Source: an uncultured Eubacterium sp. (GTDB taxonomy: Bacteria > Bacillota > Clostridia > Lachnospirales > Lachnospiraceae). Taken from it: a DNA stretch of 64,000 nucleotides. Both the position numbers and the translations under genes were made by a program. Positions 10,301-17,171 of the stretch are shown here, piece by piece (position 1 is the stretch's first letter; each line of letters opens with the position of its first letter). The notes beneath the pieces were generated by a model. The model was not told the origin of the DNA, ran no database searches, and saw only the letters and a program-made list of their open reading frames with translations. The DNA lies in the NCBI GenBank assembly GCA_947088865.1, contig CAMUHY010000001.1, forward strand, positions 186,001 through 250,000, given 5' to 3'.

Positions 10301-10583
10301 CATTGGTTGAAGCAACGGACTCTCCCATATTTAAAAACTCTTTTGCTGCCTCTGAAACTTCTTTTGTTGTCAAACTTAATTGTTTTGCCATATCATTATA
10401 TGATTTCATCATGGAATTAACTTCCAAATCAGAAATACCACTTATTGTTTGAATACTTGTTTTAATAGAGTTTAACTCTTTAACACTTTGAATAACTTGA
10501 AATATAGATTCTGTAATATTTGAAATATTTGTATCATGAATTTCTTTTAATAAATCTGCTAAAAATGAATTGTCTTGACTCAT
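4341..10583 (-). CDS. Phage tail tape-measure protein (TP901-like), solitary
   Basis: A 2080-residue protein. The N-terminal region (about 50-330) resembles the PhageMin/TP901 tape-measure core, with alternating SADAANYLISVMKGYN and ISQCADIANDSGTS-type helices. Hydrophobic segments follow (about 360-520), then more than 1000 residues of coiled coil. The C-terminal region has the phage-type stretch YLETGDKVFTNNMSENLW and ends KAFGANTFDKCTFR. In phages such proteins set tail length and enter the host membrane on infection. No head, tail-tube or baseplate genes accompany it here, so its role on this element is unclear. The start is the ATG after AAGGAG; an earlier in-frame ATG at 10619 lies inside the preceding terminator hairpin. 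Confidence 0.85.
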   Translation of the reverse strand: MSQDNSFLADLLKEIHDTNISNITESIFQVIQSVKELNSIKTSIQTISGISDLEVNSMMKSYNDMAKQLSLTTKEVSEAAKEFLNMGESVASTNELIKSSQVLSKTAMIESADAANYLISVMKGYNIASENSMDIVSKLINIDMDAAINAGELAEAISQCADIANDSGTSIERLIGYMAAVGEVTQNSMSSVGTSFKSIYERINNIKIGKLIDDETGESLSDIENVLNELGIQLKDTKDIYRDFDDVLDDVSRNWKNFTKTEQNDISVAIVGATQKENFIALMNNYSNALRYSETATNSAGEAMERYGVYQDSLEAKCNELAATIESLSTNAISQELYGGIVKITTEIVEFLDKTNLLNASLVGLTAMGIAKIVTGMITAAKSTMQLTAAMALFDNGKSNQNLNAIGQACIGLSDSQLKLVLSSQNLQKNEQLLILTGMGLSDAQSKEKLETLGLLQAQRGAIVSTGGFIGALKGLKNILFTLVKANPVLTAIFAIGTVVSVIKGINSITNSSENLKKKIADLQKEVSDSQSTIDSTTSQLEEVKQKIKDIQSLGTLSFAEEKELEVLQNQKTELENILNIEKERHKLSQDKLEENAKKYVDEKKTSRYKEETFTQKEIRNDMVVDVTHTKAAEVNKIEEIQYAAKEMLKQQENIDKLNSNYSKIKKPTEDETKEYEAKLKEATKARNDARTYALELQGEVQEKVTGLSESSETYQMYLEASTDLSDALALINGDVTTLSVKGKKSYIKKNTFLGNLDIQKEFNEFLDTLNEEELQLIITNSDILSPTDKGIYENYQNIMQQVEDKGIDLDKTVYGNIDTNNRKALDWTDEMIKQYRKALESWDEDNAAALSNNNSSIWGISAGFDGVEIAFSPILQTENGTVLLEQGTVSEYIWGLINKACEDDDNWNKEEILKLDMQGLNINGQQIKGIIADVGNTAVQSSDALNYTGELGLVDKTLKECDKATNSLGQSTRKWMKSFTDEDDVIAAIKLGITSVQELINENRKQVKELDPSDFLKSSQDKKKTATLVDLQEEADLLSSLSDELSKTGKIGTASMQSIIEKYPEAKEYLGDYMLGVVSEAELFLKLQEVYAQDELSYKISLLEKAKSDETFYQTLVANNQELFTELSNFYETNFYQYKNLAQAKAEIDKELVQELAGIWGEYYDVKLDETTGLYEVKKKDEDRVLTAEEEMALGREQMVTGDLEVDKIRKLEEIRDRYNRVQKIALDQIDVNIDTSWPGLSGFDSSSLDSAGSLEQNTSKDYDLIERAIQKLEREISNLDTIIDNTYDTWSTRNSALFAQIDKIKEEIDTQQAAYQYYMDLANDVGLDSHYQDLIKNGDIDIITIEDKELQDQIDTFQNFYDKALSAQDSVSKLQSQLNELDKTKFDNIIKQFEIIEDGISHTVSMIDKRLKLIEEKGFFANSSIYEKLIEQHKAQLQILNDKREQLTDALNGSDIQEGTQAWDELKQQINNVNEAILDTIISIEQFSNELNRNEFAKFDYFQDKINSLTEESDFYTSLIEAMGKKLVDENGSYTNEGWTTAGLHAQNFNTYLKQAEEYANMIDKLNKQLADDSNNTVLLEQKQEYIKAQRDSILSAQDEREAIINLIKDGYDKQLDSLGKVIDKYKDLLSSIKEANDYEKNIREQTENLANLNKQYLAVLGDDSEGNRKNIQQLENDIREAQEELQETQYEKLISDTEKLLDDLQADYEELMNQRLDNIDAELINIYSGINENANSIKDTLSQLSTDSDMLLSEEIRDIWNNSQPIIDLNSSVDTVNESISGTNTAIDNLRYTVEAILNKMDMIINEQIGQAEITDSDNTITSTTESSNNTDNYNTNDSSDSSSNTRSVDWWIEKKDYYPKDELNIETSIVDRLKWHDYDSSKEVRAIYYEMMGLGSSDEYYGSAEQNIAMLSWMKEKGYADGSRYITKRQIAFTQENGSEMIYDKSTGSMLTPVSMAQFIRSLRQKSGMLTYLETGDKVFTNNMSENLWKIARNPYDFGVDIKPDFNYDIPVAVTGSANNHVKIDFGDVQVTLPNVKNYQEFMQQAQADKNFAKMIESIALGKAFGANTFDKCTFR

Positions 10584-10611
10584 AATTTCTTTCTCCTTTT
10601 TTACAAGCAAA

Positions 10612-10640
10612 AAAGACATTCCTAAGATTAGAAATGTCTT
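10612..10640 (-). terminator. Terminator between zinc-ribbon and tape-measure genes
   Basis: AAGACATT (from 10612) pairs with AAATGTCTT (ending 10640). On the minus strand the hairpin is followed by TTTTTT. It ends the zinc-ribbon transcript immediately upstream of the tape-measure ribosome site. Confidence 0.65.
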
Positions 10641-10666
10641 TAAAGCCTTATTATTTTATTTTTATA

Positions 10667-11167
10667 TTAAAATTTATATCCACAATTTATACATTCATAT
10701 GTTCTATTATTATATCCTCCTAACAATGCTGTTTTCATTATCTTTGATGTTAGTGTTATCTTCTTTAACTTTGTAGAATTACAAATTGGACAATGTGGTA
10801 AAAGTTGATCATTTGGATAATCTTTTTCCTTATATATGATTTTTCTTGGTTTATGTTCTTTTCCACAACCTTCGCATTTAACTACTATTGCGCTTTGTAA
10901 GATAACATATTTGCCATCAACTAATTTATTAAAATATTTCAATTCTAAAAACTGTTGTTTTCCACATTCTCTACAATAAATGCTCACAGCATCTACAGTT
11001 TCAGGAGAATTAAAACGCCATATTTTATCGAAATACATTAAACTTCCCTCTTCTTCCACTTCTTCCATTTGACTATCAAATGCTGCCCCACATACTGGAC
11101 AATTTGTCATTCCTTTAACTGTCTCTGATTTAAATACTGTTTCACATGATTCACAAATTATTTTCAT
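10667..11167 (-). CDS. Multi-zinc-ribbon protein, unknown function
   Basis: A 166-residue protein with five CxxC pairs in order: CESC (5-8), CPVC, CREC, CEGC, CPIC, then a final CINC near the end. This pattern suggests two or three zinc ribbons. There is no membrane segment. Such ribbons often bind DNA, RNA or RNA polymerase. It lies between the polymerase-like protein and the tape measure on the element, so a transcription role is conceivable, but this is inference. The ATG has GAGGAG six bases upstream. Confidence 0.8.
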   Translation of the reverse strand: MKIICESCETVFKSETVKGMTNCPVCGAAFDSQMEEVEEEGSLMYFDKIWRFNSPETVDAVSIYCRECGKQQFLELKYFNKLVDGKYVILQSAIVVKCEGCGKEHKPRKIIYKEKDYPNDQLLPHCPICNSTKLKKITLTSKIMKTALLGGYNNRTYECINCGYKF

Positions 11168-11394
11168 ACACTACTCCTCGCTTTCTTTTTTTATGTAACA
11201 GCTTTATCACGATTATTATATCATATTTTTCTTTTCTATGTAAATAAATTCAATGAATCTCGTATAACCTCTATTTCAATATTATTTTATCAGCATCACT
11301 TGTTATAGCATACTTATACAACTATCTATTATATAATTATATCCCACACCTTTTGCCAATATATTTATCCTTTCCTTCTCTCTAATAGAAATTA

Positions 11395-14151
11395 TCACCC
11401 CCTTGTATTTACTGTATTTTCCAAACTTTCGGCGGAATTTTTCATAGATTTTTTGAAACAATTTAAAAATAATTTGGTATCTTTATCATATAAAACCGTC
11501 AGCAATCTATCCCTTACATCTCCATTTGATATAAAGGCATACGCAATTAATGAAGACATGGTACTTTTATTAATTGATAAATTTTTTAACTTTATCATAC
11601 AACTATCAAATAAATTATCTACATTTTTAGAATAATCACTTTTTGAAATATCCAATTTACTGACTTCTTTATCATACTCCTGCACTATCGAAATTACTTT
11701 TTTAAACTGTTTGCTATCTCGCATCTTATCGGCTTTATATTGAAAAACTGTGTTTAAATTACATGTATATGATATTAATTTTTTATATTTTCTCAAATCA
11801 ATAATGCTATCTTCTATAATCGTTGCAAGTATTTCCATAGGACAATGAAATGCACGAATTTGCTCTTCCTTTATTTCTTTTTTCTGCTTTTTTCCTACAC
11901 TTTTTTGTTCCTGAACTTTTGCATAAAAAATGGGATATTTTTTTCCATCTTTTAACTTCATACAGGGCAAATTGCTTAATCGGGCTAACTCACTGTTTAC
12001 ATTAATATCAAATGTCCTTTTTGCTGAATCAATGGCAACTTGAGCTAAAACGGAACATATAATAAATATATCTTCTAATTTTTGATTTTGACTATTGCCA
12101 TCATAATAATAACTTAATGCCAACTGTGCTATATTGCTTGCTTCTCCAATCGCATACTGTGATGATGCAATTTTACTATCCATTTCCGCATAAGATTTCA
12201 TATTTTTTTTATATCTGCTCTTTCCCACTAATTTTATATCATTAATAATGGTTGGATATTTTAAATATGCCTGCTTTGCAATTTCTACAACATCGGATTG
12301 ATTGGTAACATATACCGAATCTGTATCTAAATCTTGTCCATTTAACCGGTTTTGTACATCCGTATATATGCCATTAATAATAATCACATTATCACTTAAA
12401 TTGGGAAAATATTTTTGAATCACTTTTGAATAGGTATTTACCAAATGAATAATATTGTTAGGACTATTATGAGGACTGCGAAAACCTGCTAACCGTTCGC
12501 CATCCTTAAATCTTGTTGTATAGCATTGAATCCCATTATGAATTGGCTTAAAACAGGGTTCTTGTTTAAAATCCTGACCTGTTACATTCATTAATAACGC
12601 TATGGGATTTCCACAAATCGTCAGATTATCACCATTTTGTAACAACTTCCCTACTTTTAGCCGCTCATTTTTAAATTTACTTATAATTTCATTTTTCTTT
12701 GTCTTAAAATATTGTGTATATTTAAAATTCTCATTCCATTGATTTAACGCAATCAAAACATTGTTTATACTGTATTTTTTAGTAGCATGTATAGATAAAT
12801 GCTGGATAAATGCTTCATGATTTGTTTTTAAATCATTGCAATAATCAATACTTGTCTTTGCAATATTTTTTAATATCTTCTCATCTATACAAGGAAAACT
12901 ATTGTTAATCTGGTAGGAACTTCGCTGCAATTTCCCATATTTACTGCTGTGTGCTGTTTTTACAATGGCAAATTGTTCTTTATGTTTTTTTATAAATTTC
13001 CTATAATAAACATAGGCTTCTTTTTGATTTGTTCCCATCAAATCGGCAAATTTTATCCATTTAATTGAATTTTCTGTAATAATCACTTTAATATCTTTTA
13101 TTTTAAAAGGATTCCCAAACATATCAACTTTTGTCGCTGTTTCATAATCATCACCATAATAATCTCTAAAATATTGCTCTACATTTCCTCGAAACAAACA
13201 GGATTTAAAAAAATGATTTCTGCAATATATAAAACCTTCCATATTTTTATCTTGTGGAAAAATAGAATTATCAATTAATCCCATACCATCCCAAAGCGTA
13301 TTTTTAACTTTTATCTTTTCACTTGGTCTGTCAACATAACATTCTTTTCTATAATAAATTTCTGTTTTTTTAGGGTATTCTTTAATATGAATCCCGCAAC
13401 TTTTTAATCTTTTCTTGCTTCCTTTTTTTATATAGGTTAAATTTACATTTTCCTTTGCTTTTCTTTTATAAAATGTAACACCCCAACGATTAATATAATC
13501 TTCCATCGCTTCCCAATCAATAACTCTTCTTCGACACATTACATTATGATTTTTTACAGAAACAGCATGAATCATCGTATATATATCTTCATCTTTTATG
13601 ATAAAAATATTGTTCATTGGAATTGTTATATAATCCATTGCTGTTGCCGTAACTAATGGAGCATATGCCGACATTTCAACTATTTTTGCATTTTCTATTG
13701 GCATCTTATCCCATAAATTCATTGTAATATATTTTAATGCAACATCATGCAAACTTTCACGAATAAAAATACACTGTCCCTCTTTTGCCTTTCCTGTACT
13801 GCGCATAAGCATTTTATAATGGATTGTGGTTTCTTTATTTAAATGATTTTCATTATCATAATTTTCCCATAAAACGGTCGCCCCATTTTCATAATAATAA
13901 TGTCTTAACTCTTTAGCAGTCATACCATCTTTTATGCCAAAATCAAATTTCATCACAATAAAATCTTTACTTTTTTGCTTACTATTAACACAAACACCAT
14001 GATGTATCATATAATTGGAAAATAGACTATCATTAATAACGGCTTCTCCTAAATCAAGATAAGGTCTTTTACAATTTGTTTTATTGTCGTCTTTTATATA
14101 AGTATTTACAGCATATAAACTATTTGCTTGTATACTTTTTATTTTTATCAA
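11395..14151 (-). CDS. Putative double-psi beta-barrel RNA-polymerase-like protein
   Basis: A 918-residue protein with no standard annotation. Several motifs resemble single-chain RNA polymerases of the YonO/QDE-1-like group: LWDGMGLIDNS (286-296, compare the DG-x-G-x-I motif of eukaryotic-type RdRPs), the nearby NHFFKSCLF, GFRSPHNSPNN (556-566, compare the RNP-x-LHR region of beta-prime), and NGQDLDTDSVYV (604-615). In the last, Asp607, Asp609 and Asp611 would match the metal-binding DxDGD triad. The start is TTG with AGGGGG eight bases upstream. It is flanked by the zinc-ribbon protein and, after a terminator, the TIR gene. The assignment comes from motif reading only; a fold prediction would decide it. 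Confidence 0.55.
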   Translation of the reverse strand: MIKIKSIQANSLYAVNTYIKDDNKTNCKRPYLDLGEAVINDSLFSNYMIHHGVCVNSKQKSKDFIVMKFDFGIKDGMTAKELRHYYYENGATVLWENYDNENHLNKETTIHYKMLMRSTGKAKEGQCIFIRESLHDVALKYITMNLWDKMPIENAKIVEMSAYAPLVTATAMDYITIPMNNIFIIKDEDIYTMIHAVSVKNHNVMCRRRVIDWEAMEDYINRWGVTFYKRKAKENVNLTYIKKGSKKRLKSCGIHIKEYPKKTEIYYRKECYVDRPSEKIKVKNTLWDGMGLIDNSIFPQDKNMEGFIYCRNHFFKSCLFRGNVEQYFRDYYGDDYETATKVDMFGNPFKIKDIKVIITENSIKWIKFADLMGTNQKEAYVYYRKFIKKHKEQFAIVKTAHSSKYGKLQRSSYQINNSFPCIDEKILKNIAKTSIDYCNDLKTNHEAFIQHLSIHATKKYSINNVLIALNQWNENFKYTQYFKTKKNEIISKFKNERLKVGKLLQNGDNLTICGNPIALLMNVTGQDFKQEPCFKPIHNGIQCYTTRFKDGERLAGFRSPHNSPNNIIHLVNTYSKVIQKYFPNLSDNVIIINGIYTDVQNRLNGQDLDTDSVYVTNQSDVVEIAKQAYLKYPTIINDIKLVGKSRYKKNMKSYAEMDSKIASSQYAIGEASNIAQLALSYYYDGNSQNQKLEDIFIICSVLAQVAIDSAKRTFDINVNSELARLSNLPCMKLKDGKKYPIFYAKVQEQKSVGKKQKKEIKEEQIRAFHCPMEILATIIEDSIIDLRKYKKLISYTCNLNTVFQYKADKMRDSKQFKKVISIVQEYDKEVSKLDISKSDYSKNVDNLFDSCMIKLKNLSINKSTMSSLIAYAFISNGDVRDRLLTVLYDKDTKLFLNCFKKSMKNSAESLENTVNTRG

Positions 14152-14496
14152 TAATAAATCCCCCTTATTTTTGCGTTACTTTTGCTATTTATACAGCTTT
14201 ATCCATCAATCATTTATTTTAAGCAACTCATTAATGTAAATTGAAAAATAAATACTATGCTTCATAGTATATACTTCTCTTATTTACTGTGATTTTACCT
14301 ATAAAATAATGGTTTACATCTATAACTAAAGAACAAAAAATCAATTTATAAAATGGCAATTTAAAATAAAAAAATACCAACCATCTTTTTATTTTGATGG
14401 TTGGTATTTCTTTACTTTTTCATTCTTTATTTATATATAAATACTTTTATTTTAACTATTTTATACTTTACTTTCTTGTTTAAAAATATTATATCA
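14152..14496. other. Gene-free stretch upstream of the polymerase-like gene
   Basis: AT-rich spacer of 345 bases with one strong terminator hairpin (14372-14409). The 220 bases between the hairpin and the TTG start presumably hold the promoter of the polymerase-like gene, but no consensus stands out. Confidence 0.6.
14372..14409 (-). terminator. Terminator of the TIR operon
   Basis: Perfect 14-bp stem AAATACCAACCATC (14372-14385) with GATGGTTGGTATTT (14396-14409), with A/T-rich flanks. It separates the TIR/membrane-protein pair from the polymerase-like gene, making the pair an independent cargo unit. Confidence 0.8.
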
Positions 14497-15459
14497 TTAT
14501 ATTGCCTTTACTTGAATATTCTCAATAGAGAACATCCCTTCTTCTTCAACAATATATGAGTTCCAACAAACAAAACATATTTCTGAAATTTGCTTTAATC
14601 CTTCTATATTCATATCTTTAATTAATATTTCTATACTATTAATACCTTGATTTATTTTAAATTTATGGCTCTTTAACATTTGTGGTGGTTCATGATATTT
14701 AAATTCTATATCAATATCTTTTAAAGAATCAGTATAACTATTAATCTCACATATAAATCTTATATCTGCATTTGATTTTAAAAAATCATAAAAACTAAAA
14801 GTTCCTGGAAATTTAAAAACTAAACTAATAAAATCTGGTTTTTTATTTTTCCTATTTGAAAATAAATTAAAATTAACAATATGCTTACTATTATCTTGAA
14901 TATGTTGTATTGCATTAGGATTATCTAAATCTGAACAAATTGGCAATATTATAGCATTACCTAATATATTTTCTGATTGCATAATAATATTATTAACTCT
15001 ATCTACAAAATTAAGCAAATCACAATTTATAATTGATTCTTCAGGTATTAATCTATATCTAATTAATGTTCTCAAAAAATTCTGCATGTCTTTTTTATCA
15101 TTTAACATCAATGTCTGTAAATGTGCCAAAGGAGTTCCTAATAATGCCTCACTTCTTGTAATAGGAGATATACAAAATGGTAATATATAATATTTCTTAT
15201 CATTAAAAACAGTTTTAGAATAAGCATATCCCAATTCTATTAAACAATATTTACTTTCTATATAATTTTTACTAATAAGCGGAATAAAAACATCACTATT
15301 TTTTAATCCTTCCTCTATACACTTTACAAAATCTTCTCCCTGATTGATGGATATAGCAGAACAAAATATTCCTATATCCATACTTAAACTTTTTAAAAAA
15401 TAGCTTAAAATCTTTGCTATCTCTATATCTTTACTTGAATGACTAATAAATACTTTCAT
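14497..15459 (-). CDS. TIR-domain protein, candidate defence effector
   Basis: A 320-residue protein starting KVFISHSSKD, a classic TIR first strand and BB region. SKYCLIELGYAY follows at 69-80; its Glu75 matches the catalytic glutamate of NAD-cleaving TIR domains. The TIR domain covers about residues 1-135. The rest (about 180-320) is beta-rich and unrecognised; it could be a sensor. The gene follows a four-helix membrane protein by 59 bp, ends in its own terminator and sits near the right end of the element, a usual place for cargo. Anti-phage NADase activity is inferred from the family. Confidence 0.85.
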   Translation of the reverse strand: MKVFISHSSKDIEIAKILSYFLKSLSMDIGIFCSAISINQGEDFVKCIEEGLKNSDVFIPLISKNYIESKYCLIELGYAYSKTVFNDKKYYILPFCISPITRSEALLGTPLAHLQTLMLNDKKDMQNFLRTLIRYRLIPEESIINCDLLNFVDRVNNIIMQSENILGNAIILPICSDLDNPNAIQHIQDNSKHIVNFNLFSNRKNKKPDFISLVFKFPGTFSFYDFLKSNADIRFICEINSYTDSLKDIDIEFKYHEPPQMLKSHKFKINQGINSIEILIKDMNIEGLKQISEICFVCWNSYIVEEEGMFSIENIQVKAI

Positions 15460-15518
15460 AATATATATTTCCTTTTTTATAAAAATTGTTAATATTTATT
15501 TTATTATTCTAACTTTCT

Positions 15519-16067
15519 TCATTTAATTTTTAAACTCTTCCACTTATGAATATAATTTCTTGGACTAATATTTCTATTTTTAACTGTCTTACAAAGTATA
15601 ATTAAAAATAAAATTATACATATTATTCCTTTAATTCCATCTGTTATAGTAATATTTTTCCAATTAGTTTTATATATAAATAATACAATAATTAAAAAAT
15701 TGATACATAAAAAAGGAAAATGCCATGAAATTACCCTAAAAATATTACTTTCATACTTATCTTTGTATTTCATATGACGTCTTTCCCACTGAAAATCCCC
15801 TCCTTCATACTCATGAAATACATTAAGATATGCTCCTATTTTACAAAGAGCATTCATCTTGTTTAATACAATTAAATAAGGTGGAATAATACCTATATAC
15901 GACAATATTATAAAAATTGTATCTTCTTGTGTAAGAGCAAATGCTATATATGCCACAATAAATGTATAAAAAAAATTTATGGTATTGTTGGTAAGAGAAT
16001 CTAGATGTAAAATCTCATCTCTTAGCATTAAATATTCTTCTTTTCCTTTATTATTGTAATTTTCCAT
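15519..16067 (-). CDS. Four-helix membrane protein paired with the TIR protein
   Basis: A 182-residue protein. Hydrophobic segments lie at about 30-47, 50-68, 112-133 and 144-162, with a charged central loop (EYEGGDFQWERRHMKYKDKYES) and a basic tail. The layout resembles small membrane partners in bacterial immune operons (SLATT-like), but no diagnostic motif was recognised. The start has GAGG seven bases before ATG. Being upstream of and co-directional with the TIR gene, it probably forms a two-gene operon with it. Confidence 0.75.
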   Translation of the reverse strand: MENYNNKGKEEYLMLRDEILHLDSLTNNTINFFYTFIVAYIAFALTQEDTIFIILSYIGIIPPYLIVLNKMNALCKIGAYLNVFHEYEGGDFQWERRHMKYKDKYESNIFRVISWHFPFLCINFLIIVLFIYKTNWKNITITDGIKGIICIILFLIILCKTVKNRNISPRNYIHKWKSLKIK

Positions 16068-16671
16068 ACTTATACCTCAAATCGTTTAAATCTTATTTTT
16101 TGTAATAATATTCATTTTTTATATTTTAATTCACGTTAATAAAATTATCTATCAAATCTTAATTATATATAATATAAATTATCAAAATATAAACATTCAT
16201 AATTTCTTTTATGATACATAAAAATTATAAAAATAAAGACACATTAAATATTACTATTTAATATACTCATAAATGTTTAATTTTTTTCTTATCTACTTAA
16301 ATTAAAACTATCTTAGAACTAGTCATATAATTTTTTCTATTTGTATTATTTAAAACTTATATTTTATAAGCCTCTTTCTTTACAGATATTAAGCAATAAA
16401 AATGCACTAATACTTTTTTTACATTGTACACAAAAAATATTATTTTATCACTATGTAATATAACTAAAATTATAACTATATTTTTGTGCTAATTTATTAT
16501 TTTTTATATTTTCAACATAAAATCAAACATATTCATCATTATACTAAACATTAAATAAGTCCATTGTCAATTATATTTCTACAACTGATAATGGACTTAT
16601 ATCAATATACAACTATTTAATTTCCCTGCATACATATCTTTTTGCAAATATTCTTTTTGTCTACTATCTGT
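16068..16671. other. Gene-free right end of the element
   Basis: About 600 very AT-rich bases between the membrane-protein gene and attR, without a convincing gene. It contains an inverted repeat, TAAGTCCATT (16556-16565) with AATGGACTTA (16590-16599), and the right attP arm TGTCTACTAT (16658-16667). It is likely to hold the promoter of the membrane-protein/TIR operon. Confidence 0.6.
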
Positions 16672-17097
16672 CTATGCCACACAAGCGTCATTGGCACTCG
16701 CCATACTAATACACTTTATCATTGTATCTACATTTTGTGTCTCTCCCGCTTCAAGATATACCTGACTGCCGCCCATCGATGCCGCATGTTCAGAAACGGT
16801 AACCTCATCTGTCAACTGAATTTTCCCCTCATTAATTGCATCAAATATCAGTATCAGTGTCATAATTTTTGTTATACTGGCTGGCGCAAGGCTTTTATCG
16901 GCATCTTTTTCATAGATAATCATACCTGTCGAAGCTTCCATCAAAATTGCCGACTCGCTTTCTAAATTAATCCCGCTGTTTTGCTCATTTGTTTCTGCCT
17001 TTGCATGTATAAATGGCGTCAGCCCTAAAATGATAACTTCTATTTGTACCACACATAGAACCAACGCCACTATTTTTTTAATGTCTATCGCTTTCAT
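16672..17097 (-). pseudogene. D-Ala-D-Ala carboxypeptidase, N-terminal part, separated by insertion
   Basis: N-terminal part of the same DacA/DacF-type enzyme as 1095-1901. It has a signal peptide (hydrophobic core about 9-30, ending HAKAET), the SxxK motif SITK (nucleophile Ser74, Lys77) and the SxN motif SAN (134-136). The frame then runs into element DNA and stops after 141 residues, just past the att core. The KTG motif is missing, so the product should not be active. The ATG has AGGGTGG upstream. The gene lies 75 bp downstream of the zinc-ribbon/membrane protein gene. Confidence 0.93.
16675..16689. repeat. Right attachment core (attR)
   Basis: Second copy of TGCCACACAAGCGTC. To its right the host carboxypeptidase reading frame continues. 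To its left, after seven bases, is TGTCTACTAT, the inverted complement of the arm next to attL. Confidence 0.9.
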
Positions 17098-17171
17098 TCA
17101 ACCACCCTTACAAACAGGTAAACTATACTAATATTTATTCACCAAATAAGACGGTTATGCAATTTTACTTT

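Larger units (their letters stand above)
1896..16689. mobile_element. 14.8-kb serine-integrase element inserted in a carboxypeptidase gene
   Basis: The element is defined by 15-bp direct repeats TGCCACACAAGCGTC at 1896-1910 and 16675-16689; the period is 14,779 bp. Its recombinase gene lies 130 bp inside the left end. All seven genes face the same way as the host gene: recombinase, coiled-coil protein, tape measure, zinc ribbon, polymerase-like protein, TIR protein and membrane protein. No capsid, portal, terminase, lysis, relaxase or replication initiator gene is visible. Joining the two ends predicts an attP-like site with inverted arms. It could be a phage satellite, a remnant prophage, or an excisable gene-interrupting element like skin. 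Confidence 0.9.
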
